A stretch of DNA of 64,000 bases, from positions 372,001 to 436,000 of the forward strand of contig NZ_JACICC010000001.1 in NCBI RefSeq assembly GCF_014195635.1. The letters run 5' to 3'. The notes beneath the pieces are model-generated. The model was given only the letters and a program-made list of their open reading frames with translations, had not been told where the DNA came from and ran no database searches. The number at the start of each line of letters is the position of its first letter. Position 1 is the first letter of the stretch. The stretch is from Pseudochelatococcus contaminans. GTDB taxonomy: Bacteria > Pseudomonadota > Alphaproteobacteria > Rhizobiales > Beijerinckiaceae. The position numbers were made by a program, and so were the translations under genes. Shown here in pieces: positions 56,213-64,000 of the stretch.

Positions 56213-56653
56213 TCAGGGCTTGTAGGGGGCCATTCCCGCGCGCGCCAATGCGTCGACACGCTCGTTTTCCGGGTGGCCGGCGTGGCCTTTCACCCAATGC
56301 CAGTTAACATCGTGCCGGCTGGCCGCTTCATCGAGGCGGCGCCACAGATCATCGTTCTTCACCGGCTTGCGGTCGGCGGTCTTCCAGCCGCGCTGTTTCC
56401 AGTTGGCGAGCCACGACGTGATGCCGGAACGCACGTATTGCGAATCCGTATAAAGATCCACGGTGCATGGGCGCTTGAGCGCATCCAGCGCTGAAATCGC
56501 CGCCAGCAGCTCCATGCGGTTGTTGGTGGTCTGCTCCTCGCCGCCGGACAATTCCTTTTCAACGCCGCGGAACATCAGCAGCGCACCCCAGCCGCCGGGG
56601 CCGGGATTGCCCGAGCAGGCCCCGTCTGTGTAGATCGTTACCTTCTCACTCAT
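56213..56653 (-). CDS. rnhA: Ribonuclease HI
   Basis: Degrades the RNA strand of RNA-DNA hybrids. 146 residues from ATG 56653 ([15 protein letters not shown]); the longer frame to 56746 overlaps thrB. Catalytic acids: [16 protein letters not shown] (Asp), NNRMELLAA (Glu), YTDSQYV (Asp) and ENERVDALA (Asp). Standard E. coli-like length with the basic protrusion ([17 protein letters not shown]). Seventeen bases downstream of thrB, as in many Rhizobiales. Confidence 0.95.
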   Translation of the reverse strand: MSEKVTIYTDGACSGNPGPGGWGALLMFRGVEKELSGGEEQTTNNRMELLAAISALDALKRPCTVDLYTDSQYVRSGITSWLANWKQRGWKTADRKPVKNDDLWRRLDEAASRHDVNWHWVKGHAGHPENERVDALARAGMAPYKP

Positions 56654-56669
56654 CAGACCAGTCCGCTCA

Positions 56670-57632
56670 TCAGGCGCGCCCGTAGTCGGCGGCGGTGGCG
56701 GCGTGGCGGTGGAAGCCCAGCTTGCGATCGTATTCCAGCGGATCAAGCGGCTTCACCAGCGCGCCGGGGGGCACGTTGAGCCAGTCCACCAGCCGGGTCA
56801 GCAGGAAGCGTAGCCCCGCGCCACGCGCCAGCACCGGCAGTGCCTCGACCTCCGCGGGGGTGAGGGGACGCACGGCTTCGTAAGCGCCGATCATCGCCCG
56901 GCCCTTGGTGATGTTGAAGGAGCCGTCGGTTTCAAAGCACCACGCGTTGAGGCAGATGGCGAGATCGTAAGCCAGCGCGTCGTTGCAGGCGAAATAGAAA
57001 TCGATCAGCCCGGACAGCCTGTCCCCAAGGAAGAACACGTTGTTTGGGAACAGATCCGCATGAATGACGCCGGAGGGCAGATCGTGCGGCCATGCCTGTT
57101 CCAGCCTGGCGAAGTCATCGGCGATTCGCGAGGCGAGGCCGGGGCTGACGCTGTCTGCCCGCTCGCGCGATTGCTCGATGAGCGGCCGCCAGCCATCGAG
57201 AGACAGCGCATTGGCGCGGCGCAGTTCAAAATCGGCCCCCGCGGCATGGAATTGTGCCAGCGCCTTGCCCAACTCCGCGCAGTGGCCAACGCCGGGCCGG
57301 TTGACGGACATGCCGGAGAGGAACGTGACCATTGCGGCAGGGCGCCCTGCCAGCCGCTGCAATGTGTTGCCCTCCCGGTCATGCACGGGCTGCGGGCAGG
57401 TGATTCCGCGCGCTGACAGGTGTTCCATCAGACCGATGAAGAAGGGCAGATCAGCCTCGTTGACCCGCTTTTCGTACAGCGTGAGGATGAAGAAGGCGCG
57501 GTCCGTTTGCAGCAGGAAGTTGGAATTCTCGACACCCTCGGCGATGCCCTTGGCCGATTGCAGCCGCCCGATGTCATAGCGATCGACGAAAGCGGACAAT
57601 TCCGCATCGGAAACATCGGTATAAACGGCCAT
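56670..57632 (-). CDS. thrB: Homoserine kinase (ThrB2, APH-fold)
   Basis: Phosphorylates homoserine in threonine synthesis. 320 residues of the aminoglycoside-phosphotransferase-like type, not the GHMP type of enterobacteria. The kinase-like core shows [13 protein letters not shown] (catalytic loop) and [18 protein letters not shown] (metal Asp). N terminus [20 protein letters not shown] is typical of the family. Followed by rnhA; ispH, often upstream of the pair, is elsewhere. Confidence 0.93.
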   Translation of the reverse strand: MAVYTDVSDAELSAFVDRYDIGRLQSAKGIAEGVENSNFLLQTDRAFFILTLYEKRVNEADLPFFIGLMEHLSARGITCPQPVHDREGNTLQRLAGRPAAMVTFLSGMSVNRPGVGHCAELGKALAQFHAAGADFELRRANALSLDGWRPLIEQSRERADSVSPGLASRIADDFARLEQAWPHDLPSGVIHADLFPNNVFFLGDRLSGLIDFYFACNDALAYDLAICLNAWCFETDGSFNITKGRAMIGAYEAVRPLTPAEVEALPVLARGAGLRFLLTRLVDWLNVPPGALVKPLDPLEYDRKLGFHRHAATAADYGRA

Positions 57633-57721
57633 GGTCCAATCTCACAGTTTCGGTGCGGCGGCGTGTAACGCCGGATATGTCTGCCGGATGCAGCGTCTCC
57701 GGCAGCTTCCAATGTCATGAT

Positions 57722-58561
57722 TCAGATGAAATGCAAACCGCCATCGTCACCGCGCGGTTCTGCGAGGGGGTATTGGCCGAACAGCGCTTCGGCCAGTCTG
57801 TCACTTACTGGGTGTGCGGCGGGAAGCGGCGTGCCATCCAGCGCCGCCACGGGGCGGATGCCGAGGCTCGATGTCAGGAATATTTCGCTCGCCTGCCTGA
57901 TGTCGTCGGCAGTCAGCGTCGCTTCGCGGCCTTCGATTTCCAGAACGCGGGCGCGGGTGATGCCGGGCAGCGCGCCATCGCCGGGGAGCGGGGTCAGCAA
58001 TTCGCCATTGATCACGGCAAAAACGTTTCCTGCGGTGGCTTCGCTGATGCGCTCGCGCGTATCCAGCAGCAGCGCATCGTCCGCCCCCGTGCGCGCCGCC
58101 TCCTGCCGGGCGATGATGTTGTCAAGACAATTGATGCTCTTGATGCCGGCGACGGGCGAAAAAGCGTTCCGGCGCGTGCGGCTGGCAATGATGATTCGTG
58201 CCGGCGGCAATGGGCCGGCGGCGGGAAACGCGGTGATCAGCGTGGTGGCTTCGGATTTTTGTGGCGGCGCGATACCACGCGGGCCGCTGCCGCGCGTGAT
58301 GGTGATTCGCAATGAACCGGCATCCAGGGCGTTGGCCGCGATGGTTTCCGCGATTGCCGCTGGCAGGTTCGCATCGTGGCGCAGGGCGATGACGCGCAGT
58401 CCATAGGTGAGGCGTGCCAGATGGCGCTCCAGCCATTGCGCTTCACCATTATATACGCGAATCGTCTCATAGATGCCGTCGCCGAGCAGGAAGCCGCGGT
58501 CGCAAACGGGAACCGCAGCCCCGGAAACGGGAATCAATTGGCCATTCAGCCAGCAGATCAT
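57722..58561 (-). CDS. pabC: Aminotransferase class IV, aminodeoxychorismate lyase-like (PabC)
   Basis: PLP enzyme of fold type IV, 279 residues. Features: FLLGDGIYETIRVYNGEAQWLERHLARL near the N terminus (in part, GDGIYETIRVYNG), the PLP lysine in KSINCLDNIIAR, and EATAGNVFAVINGELLTP. Branched-chain and D-amino-acid transaminases share these motifs; the four-base overlap with pabB points to 4-amino-4-deoxychorismate lyase for p-aminobenzoate. Last gene of the nrdA-nrdB-pabB-pabC run. Confidence 0.8.
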   Translation of the reverse strand: MICWLNGQLIPVSGAAVPVCDRGFLLGDGIYETIRVYNGEAQWLERHLARLTYGLRVIALRHDANLPAAIAETIAANALDAGSLRITITRGSGPRGIAPPQKSEATTLITAFPAAGPLPPARIIIASRTRRNAFSPVAGIKSINCLDNIIARQEAARTGADDALLLDTRERISEATAGNVFAVINGELLTPLPGDGALPGITRARVLEIEGREATLTADDIRQASEIFLTSSLGIRPVAALDGTPLPAAHPVSDRLAEALFGQYPLAEPRGDDGGLHFI

Positions 58562-59973
58562 GGTGATTCTCCCGCCACAGCCTGCAAGAGTGGCCGCATC
58601 TTCAACAGCGCCTCATCATATTCGGATGCCGGCACGGAATCGGCGACGATGCCGCCGCCGGCCTGCGCGATCAGTGTATCGTGGCGGCGCACGAGTGTAC
58701 GAATGGCGATCGAGCTATCCATCGCTCCGTCAAACCCGATCCACACCACGGAGCCGAAACACACACCGCGCTGGTGTGTCTCCAGTTCGGCGATGATCTC
58801 CATCGCGCGGATTTTCGGCGCGCCGGTGATGGAGCCGCCTGGGAAACAGGCGCGCAGCACATCGACCGCATCGCGGCCCTGTTCAAGCTGTCCGGTGACG
58901 GCAGAAACCAGGTGGTGCACGGAAGCAAACGTCTCCACCTGCATCAGCGCCGGCGCGCGCACGCTGCCCAACTTGCAGATGCGGCCAAGATCGTTGCGCA
59001 TCAGATCCACAATCATCAGATTTTCGGCGCGATCCTTGATGCTGGCGGCAAGCGTCGCTGCCAGATCCGTGTCGCGTACCGGATCGGGGTCTCGCCGGAT
59101 GGTGCCTTTAATCGGGCGTGTATCGACGTTGCCGGAGGCATCGAGCGCCAGAAACCGCTCGGGCGAGGCGGATATCACGCTCATATCCGATCCGCAGGCA
59201 AGATAGGCGGCGAAGGGCGCGGGGCTGATGGACCGCAGCCGCCGGTAGAGCATGAAATCGTCGATGTCCGGCTGGCGGGCGGCAAGGCGGCGCTGGGTGA
59301 TGTTGGCCTGAAAGATGTCGCCAGCGTGAATGTAGTCGATGACGCGCTGCACTGAAGCTTCTTCCTGCGCCCGTGTCCGCTCCGCGCGCCATTGGCCACG
59401 CGGTTGCCAGTCTATGGCGGGGAGGGGCGCGGCGGCGCGCAGCCGTTGCAGGATATGGGCCTCGCGCTCGCGGGCACAGCTCTCACGGATAGCCTCGTTG
59501 GCTTCGGGCTGGCCGGTGCTGATGAGGAAACTCGCTTGCCGGGCGTGGTCGAAAGCGATCACACAGTCGTAAAGGCCAATCACCATTTCCGGCACGCCAT
59601 GGAGATCGTCGGCAAGCACAGGGAATCTATCCGCGTGGCGGCCCATTTCATAGGCCAGGTAACCGACCGCTCCACCGGCAAAAGGCACTGGCGCGTGCCC
59701 GGTGTCGATGCGGCTGGCGGTGAGTTGGTTTTGCAGCACAGCGAACGGATCGCCCGGCACCGGTTGGCCATCGATGCGCACGCCGTCCGCGTCCGCGGCG
59801 ATCACACGATAGGGCTCGACTGCAATGTAGGAAAAGCGGCTACGCGAATCGCTGCCGCTTGCATGCGTCGACATGCCTGTGGCCGCGCTGTCGAGCAGCG
59901 CGGCCACAGGATCATTTGCGAAGGGGCGAAAAGCCTCCAGCGGGTCACGCCAGGGCAGGGGCGTTATCCGCAA
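58558..59973 (-). CDS. pabB: Aminodeoxychorismate synthase component I (PabB)
   Basis: Aminates chorismate for folate synthesis. 471 residues. The catalytic domain has TRPIKGTIRRD, whose lysine in PIKGT marks PabB rather than anthranilate synthase (PIAGT), then LMIVDLMRNDLGRIC, VSAVTGQLE and CFPGGSITGAPKIRAMEII. Start is a TTG with GGGAC upstream, only four bases after the nrdB stop. The glutamine amidotransferase PabA is not nearby. Overlaps pabC by four bases. Confidence 0.92.
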   Translation of the reverse strand: MRITPLPWRDPLEAFRPFANDPVAALLDSAATGMSTHASGSDSRSRFSYIAVEPYRVIAADADGVRIDGQPVPGDPFAVLQNQLTASRIDTGHAPVPFAGGAVGYLAYEMGRHADRFPVLADDLHGVPEMVIGLYDCVIAFDHARQASFLISTGQPEANEAIRESCAREREAHILQRLRAAAPLPAIDWQPRGQWRAERTRAQEEASVQRVIDYIHAGDIFQANITQRRLAARQPDIDDFMLYRRLRSISPAPFAAYLACGSDMSVISASPERFLALDASGNVDTRPIKGTIRRDPDPVRDTDLAATLAASIKDRAENLMIVDLMRNDLGRICKLGSVRAPALMQVETFASVHHLVSAVTGQLEQGRDAVDVLRACFPGGSITGAPKIRAMEIIAELETHQRGVCFGSVVWIGFDGAMDSSIAIRTLVRRHDTLIAQAGGGIVADSVPASEYDEALLKMRPLLQAVAGESP

Positions 59974-59977
59974 CGGA

Positions 59978-61129
59978 TCAGTCCCAGCTCAGGGCGCCGC
60001 CGTTCTGGTACTCGATGACACGGGTCTCGAAGAAGTTCTTCTCCTTCTTGAGGTCCATGGCTTCGGACATCCACGGGAACGGGTTTTCGGCCGGACCGAA
60101 CACCGGAGCCAGCCCAAGCTGGGCGCAGCGGCGGTTGGCGATGAAGTGCATGTACTGCTCGCACAACGCGGCATTGAGCCCCAGGAACCCGCGCGGCATG
60201 GTATCGCGCCCATAAGCGGCTTCCAGCTCAGCGGCTTCCGCCAGCATGATGCGCACTTCCTTCTGGAAGGCGTCGGTCCAGATATGCGGATTTTCCGCCC
60301 TGATCTGGTTGATGACGTCGATGCCGAAGTTGAGGTGGATCGATTCGTCGCGCAGGATGTACTGATACTGCTCGGCAATGCCGACCATCTTGTTGCGACG
60401 GCCCAGCGACAGGATCTGCGCGAAGCCGGTGTAGAACCACATGCCCTCGAACACGACATAGAATGCGATAAGATCGCGCACGAACGCCTGATCCTTCTCC
60501 GGCGTGCCGGTGGTGAAGGACGGATCGTCGAGGTGCTGGGTGTACTTCAGCGCCCACGCCGCCTTGTCGGTGATGGACGGCACCTCGCGGTACATGTTGA
60601 ACAGCTCGCCCTCATCGAGGCCAAGGCTTTCCACGATGTACTGGAAGGTATGCGTATGCACCGCCTCCTCGAATGCCTGACGCAGCAGATACTGCCGGCA
60701 TTCCGGGTTGGTCAGGTGGCGATAGATCGCCAGCACGATGTTGTTGGCCACAAGGCTCTCGGACGCCGCGAAGAAGCCCAGATTGCGCTTGATCGCGTGA
60801 CGCTCGTCAGCCGTGAGGCCGTTTGGCGCCTTCCACAGCGCGATGTCGGCCTGCATCGAGACTTCGGTCGGCATCCAGTGGTTGTTACAACCGGCGAGGT
60901 ACTTCTCCCACGCCCAGTGATACTTGAGCGGCAGGAGCTGGTTGACGTCCGCACGGCAGTTGATCATCGCCTTGTCGTCAACCGTAACGCGCCCGGCGTT
61001 GCGGTCGATTTCACCCAGGCCAGTCGCCTCAACAGCCAGATTCTCAGCGCCGGCAGCGTCCAGTCCGGCGGCAACGGCAGCTTCCGCCTTTTTCTTGGCA
61101 ACGACTTCGGGGTCGGACCAGTCGAGCAT
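59978..61129 (-). CDS. nrdB: Class I ribonucleotide reductase beta subunit NrdB
   Basis: Radical-generating subunit of ribonucleotide reductase, 383 residues from ATG 61129 with AAGGAAC upstream. Di-iron ligands lie in [14 protein letters not shown] and DESIHLNFG; the first helix set includes [20 protein letters not shown] (in part). The C-terminal tail ends [13 protein letters not shown], which would dock on NrdA. Twenty-five bases after nrdA and four before pabB. Confidence 0.95.
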   Translation of the reverse strand: MLDWSDPEVVAKKKAEAAVAAGLDAAGAENLAVEATGLGEIDRNAGRVTVDDKAMINCRADVNQLLPLKYHWAWEKYLAGCNNHWMPTEVSMQADIALWKAPNGLTADERHAIKRNLGFFAASESLVANNIVLAIYRHLTNPECRQYLLRQAFEEAVHTHTFQYIVESLGLDEGELFNMYREVPSITDKAAWALKYTQHLDDPSFTTGTPEKDQAFVRDLIAFYVVFEGMWFYTGFAQILSLGRRNKMVGIAEQYQYILRDESIHLNFGIDVINQIRAENPHIWTDAFQKEVRIMLAEAAELEAAYGRDTMPRGFLGLNAALCEQYMHFIANRRCAQLGLAPVFGPAENPFPWMSEAMDLKKEKNFFETRVIEYQNGGALSWD

Positions 61130-61154
61130 GTTCTTGTTCCTTCTTGATCGGCGG

Positions 61155-64000
61155 TTACTGGCAGGCTTCGCACTCGGGATCGTCAATCGAGCAAGCCTTG
61201 CCGGCCGTGATGCTGTCCAGACGGATGTCGTCGGCGCGGGCTGGCGCCACAACCTGAGCCACGGGTATCGGCGCTGCCTGAGACTGCACTACTTGAGACT
61301 GCGCCACCGGAGACTGCGCCACCGGAGACGGCGCGGCCGCAGCAGCTGACTGCGTCACCGACACGGCATTGAGCTTACCATCGGTACCCTTGAGCGTCGA
61401 CTTTTCCACGTGGGTCGCGGAGGTGGATCGCAGGTAGTAGGTGGTCTTCAGCCCCTTTCGCCATGCCAGCCGGTAAAGCTCGTCCAGCTTCTTGCCCGAC
61501 GGATTGGCGATGTAGAGGTTGAGCGACTGCGCCTGATCGATCCACTTCTGGCGCCGCGAGGCGGCCTCGATCAACCACGACGAGTCGATCTCGAACGCAG
61601 TGGCGTAAAGCGCCTTCAGATCCTCCGGCACGCGGTCGATCTGGCCGAGCGAGCCGTCGAAGTACTTCAGATCCGACACCATCACCTCGTCCCACAGGCC
61701 GCGCGCCTTCAGATCGCGCACGAGCTGGGCGTTCACCACGGTAAAATCGCCCGACATGTTCGATTTCACGTACAGGTTCTGGTAAGCGGGCTCGATGGAC
61801 TGGGCCACGCCGCAGATGTTGGAAATCGTGGCGGTGGGCGCAATCGCCATGGTGTTGGAGTTGCGCAGGCCGACCGTCTTCACCTGCTCGCGCAGGCCAT
61901 CCCAGTCCAGCGTCGAGGAGCGGTCCATGTCGAGCGTGCCGCCACGGGCATCATCGAGGATCTGGATCGAGTCGAGCGGCAGGATGCCCTTCGACCACAG
62001 CGACCCTTCGAACGATGCATAGCGACCGCGCTCGGCGGCAAGATCCGAGGAAGCCTTGATCGCGTGGAAGCTGATCGCCTCCATGCTCTCGTCCGCAAAA
62101 CGAACCGCCTCATCGCTCTCATAAGGAATGCGCAACGCCTGCAGCGCATCCTGGAAGCCCATCAGGCCAAGGCCGACCGGGCGATGGCGCAGGTTGGAAT
62201 AGCGTGCCTCCGGGATGGTGTAGAAGTTGATGTCGATCACGTTGTCGAGCATGCGCATGGCGGTCTTGATGGTGCGCGCCAGATGCTCATGGTCGAGGCC
62301 GTTGTCCCCGATGTGGTTCAGCAGGTTGACCGAGCCGAGGTTACACACGGCCACTTCCTTGTCGGAGGTGTTGAGCGTGATCTCCGTGCACAGGTTCGAC
62401 GAATGCACCACGCCCGCGTGCTGCTGCGGCGAGCGCAGGTTGCACGGGTCCTTGAACGTTACCCACGGGTGCCCAGTCTCGAACAGCATGGTCAGCATCT
62501 TGCGCCACAGGTCCAGCGCCCGAACGCTGCGGAACACCGCGATCTCGCCGGCAGCTGCCTTGGCCTCATACTTCTCGTAAGCTGCTTTGAAAGCAGGGCC
62601 GAAGAGATCGTGCAGATCCGGCGTCTCGTTGGGTGAGAACAGCGTCCACTGGCCGTCTTCCGCCACGCGCTCCATGAACAGGTCGGGAATCCAGTTCGAC
62701 GTGTTCATGTCGTGGGTGCGGCGGCGATCATCGCCGGTGTTCTTGCGCAGGTCGAGGAATTCCTCGATGTCGACGTGCCACGTTTCCAGATAGGCGCAGA
62801 CTGCGCCCTTGCGCTTGCCGCCCTGGTTGACGGCGATGGCGGTGTCATTCGCCACCTTCAGGAACGGCACGACACCCTGCGACTGGCCATTGGTGCCCTT
62901 GATGTGCGCACCGAGGCCACGCACCTGCGTCCAGTCATTGCCGAGGCCGCCGGAGTACTTGGCCAGCAGGGCGTTATCCTTGATGGCCTTGAAAATGCCG
63001 TCGAGGTCGTCCGACACCGTGGTCAGGAAGCACGACGAGAGCTGCGGCCGCAGGGTGCCGGAGTTGAACAGCGTCGGCGTCGAGGCCATGAAGTCGAACG
63101 AGGACAGCAGGTTGTAGAACTCGATGGCCTTGTCTTCACGGTCGATCTCACGCAGGGCCAGCCCCATGGCGACGCGCATGAAGAACGCCTGCGGCAGCTC
63201 GAAACGCGTGCCGTGATCGTGCAGGAAGTAACGGTCATAAAGCGTCTGCAGGCCCAGGAACTGGAACTGGCGGTCGCGCTCCGACTTCAGCGCCGCGCCA
63301 AGCCGATCAAGGTCAAAGCGGCCAAGCTCAGGGTCAATCAGCTCCGCCGCGATGCCCTTGGCGATGAAGCCGGGGAAGTAGGCTGCATAATGATCCCGCG
63401 TCGCGGCTTCGGAAGCCTCGCGCGCGTTGCCCAATACGTAGGTCAGCGCTTCCCGGCGCAGCTTGTCGAGCAGCAGGCGGGCGCTGACATAGGCATAGTT
63501 CGGCTCGGTCTCCACCAGCGTGCGCGCGGCCATGATCTGGGCCAGCGACAGCTCGTCCGAGGAAATGCCGTCATAAAGGTTGCGCCGCGTCTCGCTGAGG
63601 ATGGCTTCCGCCGAGGTGCCGTCGAGGCCGCTGCATGCATCGGCGATGACACGGGCCAGACGCGCCTCGTCGAGCGGTGACAGGCTGCCGTCGCTGCCGC
63701 GCACGTTAAGCGTCACGACCGGCGTGCCGGCCAGCTTCGCCTTTTCGGCGCGCTCGCGGGCGCGTTCCTCGCGGTAAAGCACGTAGGCGCGCGCCACCTT
63801 ATGATGGCCGCCACGCATCAGCGCCAGTTCCACCTGGTCCTGAACGTCTTCAATATGAAGAGCGCGTTCGCCATCAACCCGGCGCGTCAGCGCGCCGACC
63901 ACCTGCTCGGTCAGCTCCTGCACGATCTCGTGCACGCGGCGCGAGGCCGCTGCCTGCGTCCCCTCGACGGCGAGGAACGCCTTGGTCACGGCAACCGAAA
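61155..64000 (-). CDS. nrdA: Class I ribonucleotide reductase alpha subunit NrdA, 5' end outside window
   Basis: Catalytic subunit reducing ribonucleoside diphosphates. At least 948 residues; the frame stays open to base 64000 and the visible part begins inside an ATP-cone ([13 protein letters not shown]...), so the GTG at 63989 is not the start. A second ATP-cone follows (about 90-190), suggesting tandem allosteric domains. Active-site parts: [20 protein letters not shown] (N-x-C-x-E) and [11 protein letters not shown]. The C terminus carries a Pro/Val/Gln repeat linker and ends CEACQ, the redox-active CxxC tail. Head of the nrdAB-pabBC unit. Confidence 0.95.
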   Translation of the reverse strand, partial: SVAVTKAFLAVEGTQAAASRRVHEIVQELTEQVVGALTRRVDGERALHIEDVQDQVELALMRGGHHKVARAYVLYREERARERAEKAKLAGTPVVTLNVRGSDGSLSPLDEARLARVIADACSGLDGTSAEAILSETRRNLYDGISSDELSLAQIMAARTLVETEPNYAYVSARLLLDKLRREALTYVLGNAREASEAATRDHYAAYFPGFIAKGIAAELIDPELGRFDLDRLGAALKSERDRQFQFLGLQTLYDRYFLHDHGTRFELPQAFFMRVAMGLALREIDREDKAIEFYNLLSSFDFMASTPTLFNSGTLRPQLSSCFLTTVSDDLDGIFKAIKDNALLAKYSGGLGNDWTQVRGLGAHIKGTNGQSQGVVPFLKVANDTAIAVNQGGKRKGAVCAYLETWHVDIEEFLDLRKNTGDDRRRTHDMNTSNWIPDLFMERVAEDGQWTLFSPNETPDLHDLFGPAFKAAYEKYEAKAAAGEIAVFRSVRALDLWRKMLTMLFETGHPWVTFKDPCNLRSPQQHAGVVHSSNLCTEITLNTSDKEVAVCNLGSVNLLNHIGDNGLDHEHLARTIKTAMRMLDNVIDINFYTIPEARYSNLRHRPVGLGLMGFQDALQALRIPYESDEAVRFADESMEAISFHAIKASSDLAAERGRYASFEGSLWSKGILPLDSIQILDDARGGTLDMDRSSTLDWDGLREQVKTVGLRNSNTMAIAPTATISNICGVAQSIEPAYQNLYVKSNMSGDFTVVNAQLVRDLKARGLWDEVMVSDLKYFDGSLGQIDRVPEDLKALYATAFEIDSSWLIEAASRRQKWIDQAQSLNLYIANPSGKKLDELYRLAWRKGLKTTYYLRSTSATHVEKSTLKGTDGKLNAVSVTQSAAAAAPSPVAQSPVAQSQVVQSQAAPIPVAQVVAPARADDIRLDSITAGKACSIDDPECEACQ

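Noticed and set aside
61155-63989. GTG at 63989 as the nrdA start
   Set aside because: The frame stays open to base 64000 and the visible start lies inside an ATP-cone; the true start is beyond the window.

Overview
This window reads as a chromosomal segment of an alphaproteobacterium, most likely of the order Hyphomicrobiales (Rhizobiales). The evidence is the high GC content, a CcrM-type GANTC methyltransferase, an alphaproteobacterial FtsZ with a long Pro/Gln-rich linker and the [12 protein letters not shown] tail, several families largely confined to alphaproteobacteria (TIGR02301/DUF2385, UPF0262, DUF2948, the DUF721 protein beside mutY), and typical gene orders (cycM-like/kdsB/pheA, dxs-tlyA-rRNA methylase, hisD-UPF0262-phosphatase, ccrM/mutY/DUF721). 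I would not name a genus. I saw no rRNA, tRNA, CRISPR array, insertion sequence, prophage or integrase; nearly everything is core metabolism.

Layout. (1) 1-14562, + strand: the dcw cluster murE(partial)-murF-mraY-murD-ftsW-murG-murC-murB-ftsQ-ftsA-ftsZ, making the peptidoglycan precursor and the Z-ring; ddl, expected between murB and ftsQ, is absent. (2) 14992-17095: lpxC and bamD for outer-membrane building. (3) 17249-21724, - strand: xseB, dxs, tlyA and a 23S rRNA-type methylase. (4) 21899-24445, + strand: an SDR oxidoreductase, a TIGR02301 protein, mscL and an unknown exported protein. (5) 24471-29489, - strand: a PleC-like multi-PAS histidine kinase, a phosphohexomutase and upp. (6) 29547-38531, - strand: the YejABEF peptide importer and a PotGHI polyamine importer without its binding protein, divergent from puuA-puuB (38758-41516), which start gamma-glutamyl-putrescine degradation. 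(7) 41522-46507: a membrane-anchored cytochrome c, kdsB-pheA, a GGDEF diguanylate cyclase and ispH. (8) 46616-52231, - strand: metE behind a candidate cobalamin riboswitch, an LMW phosphatase, UPF0262, hisD, DUF2948. (9) 52572-64000: a Pro/Gly-rich exported protein, DUF721/DciA-like protein divergent from mutY, ccrM with a GANTC cluster in its upstream region, thrB-rnhA, and nrdA(partial)-nrdB-pabB-pabC in one tight operon.

The themes that tie the window together are envelope growth and division (dcw, lpxC, bamD, kdsB), cell-cycle control (ccrM, PleC-like kinase, GANTC sites near ftsQ and ccrM) and one-carbon/nucleotide metabolism (metE, pabBC, nrdAB, upp). I did not find a convincing new multi-gene system. 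The most useful leads are regulatory: the metE leader, the ccrM upstream region, several near-perfect palindromes between genes, and unexpected gene absences (ddl, potF).
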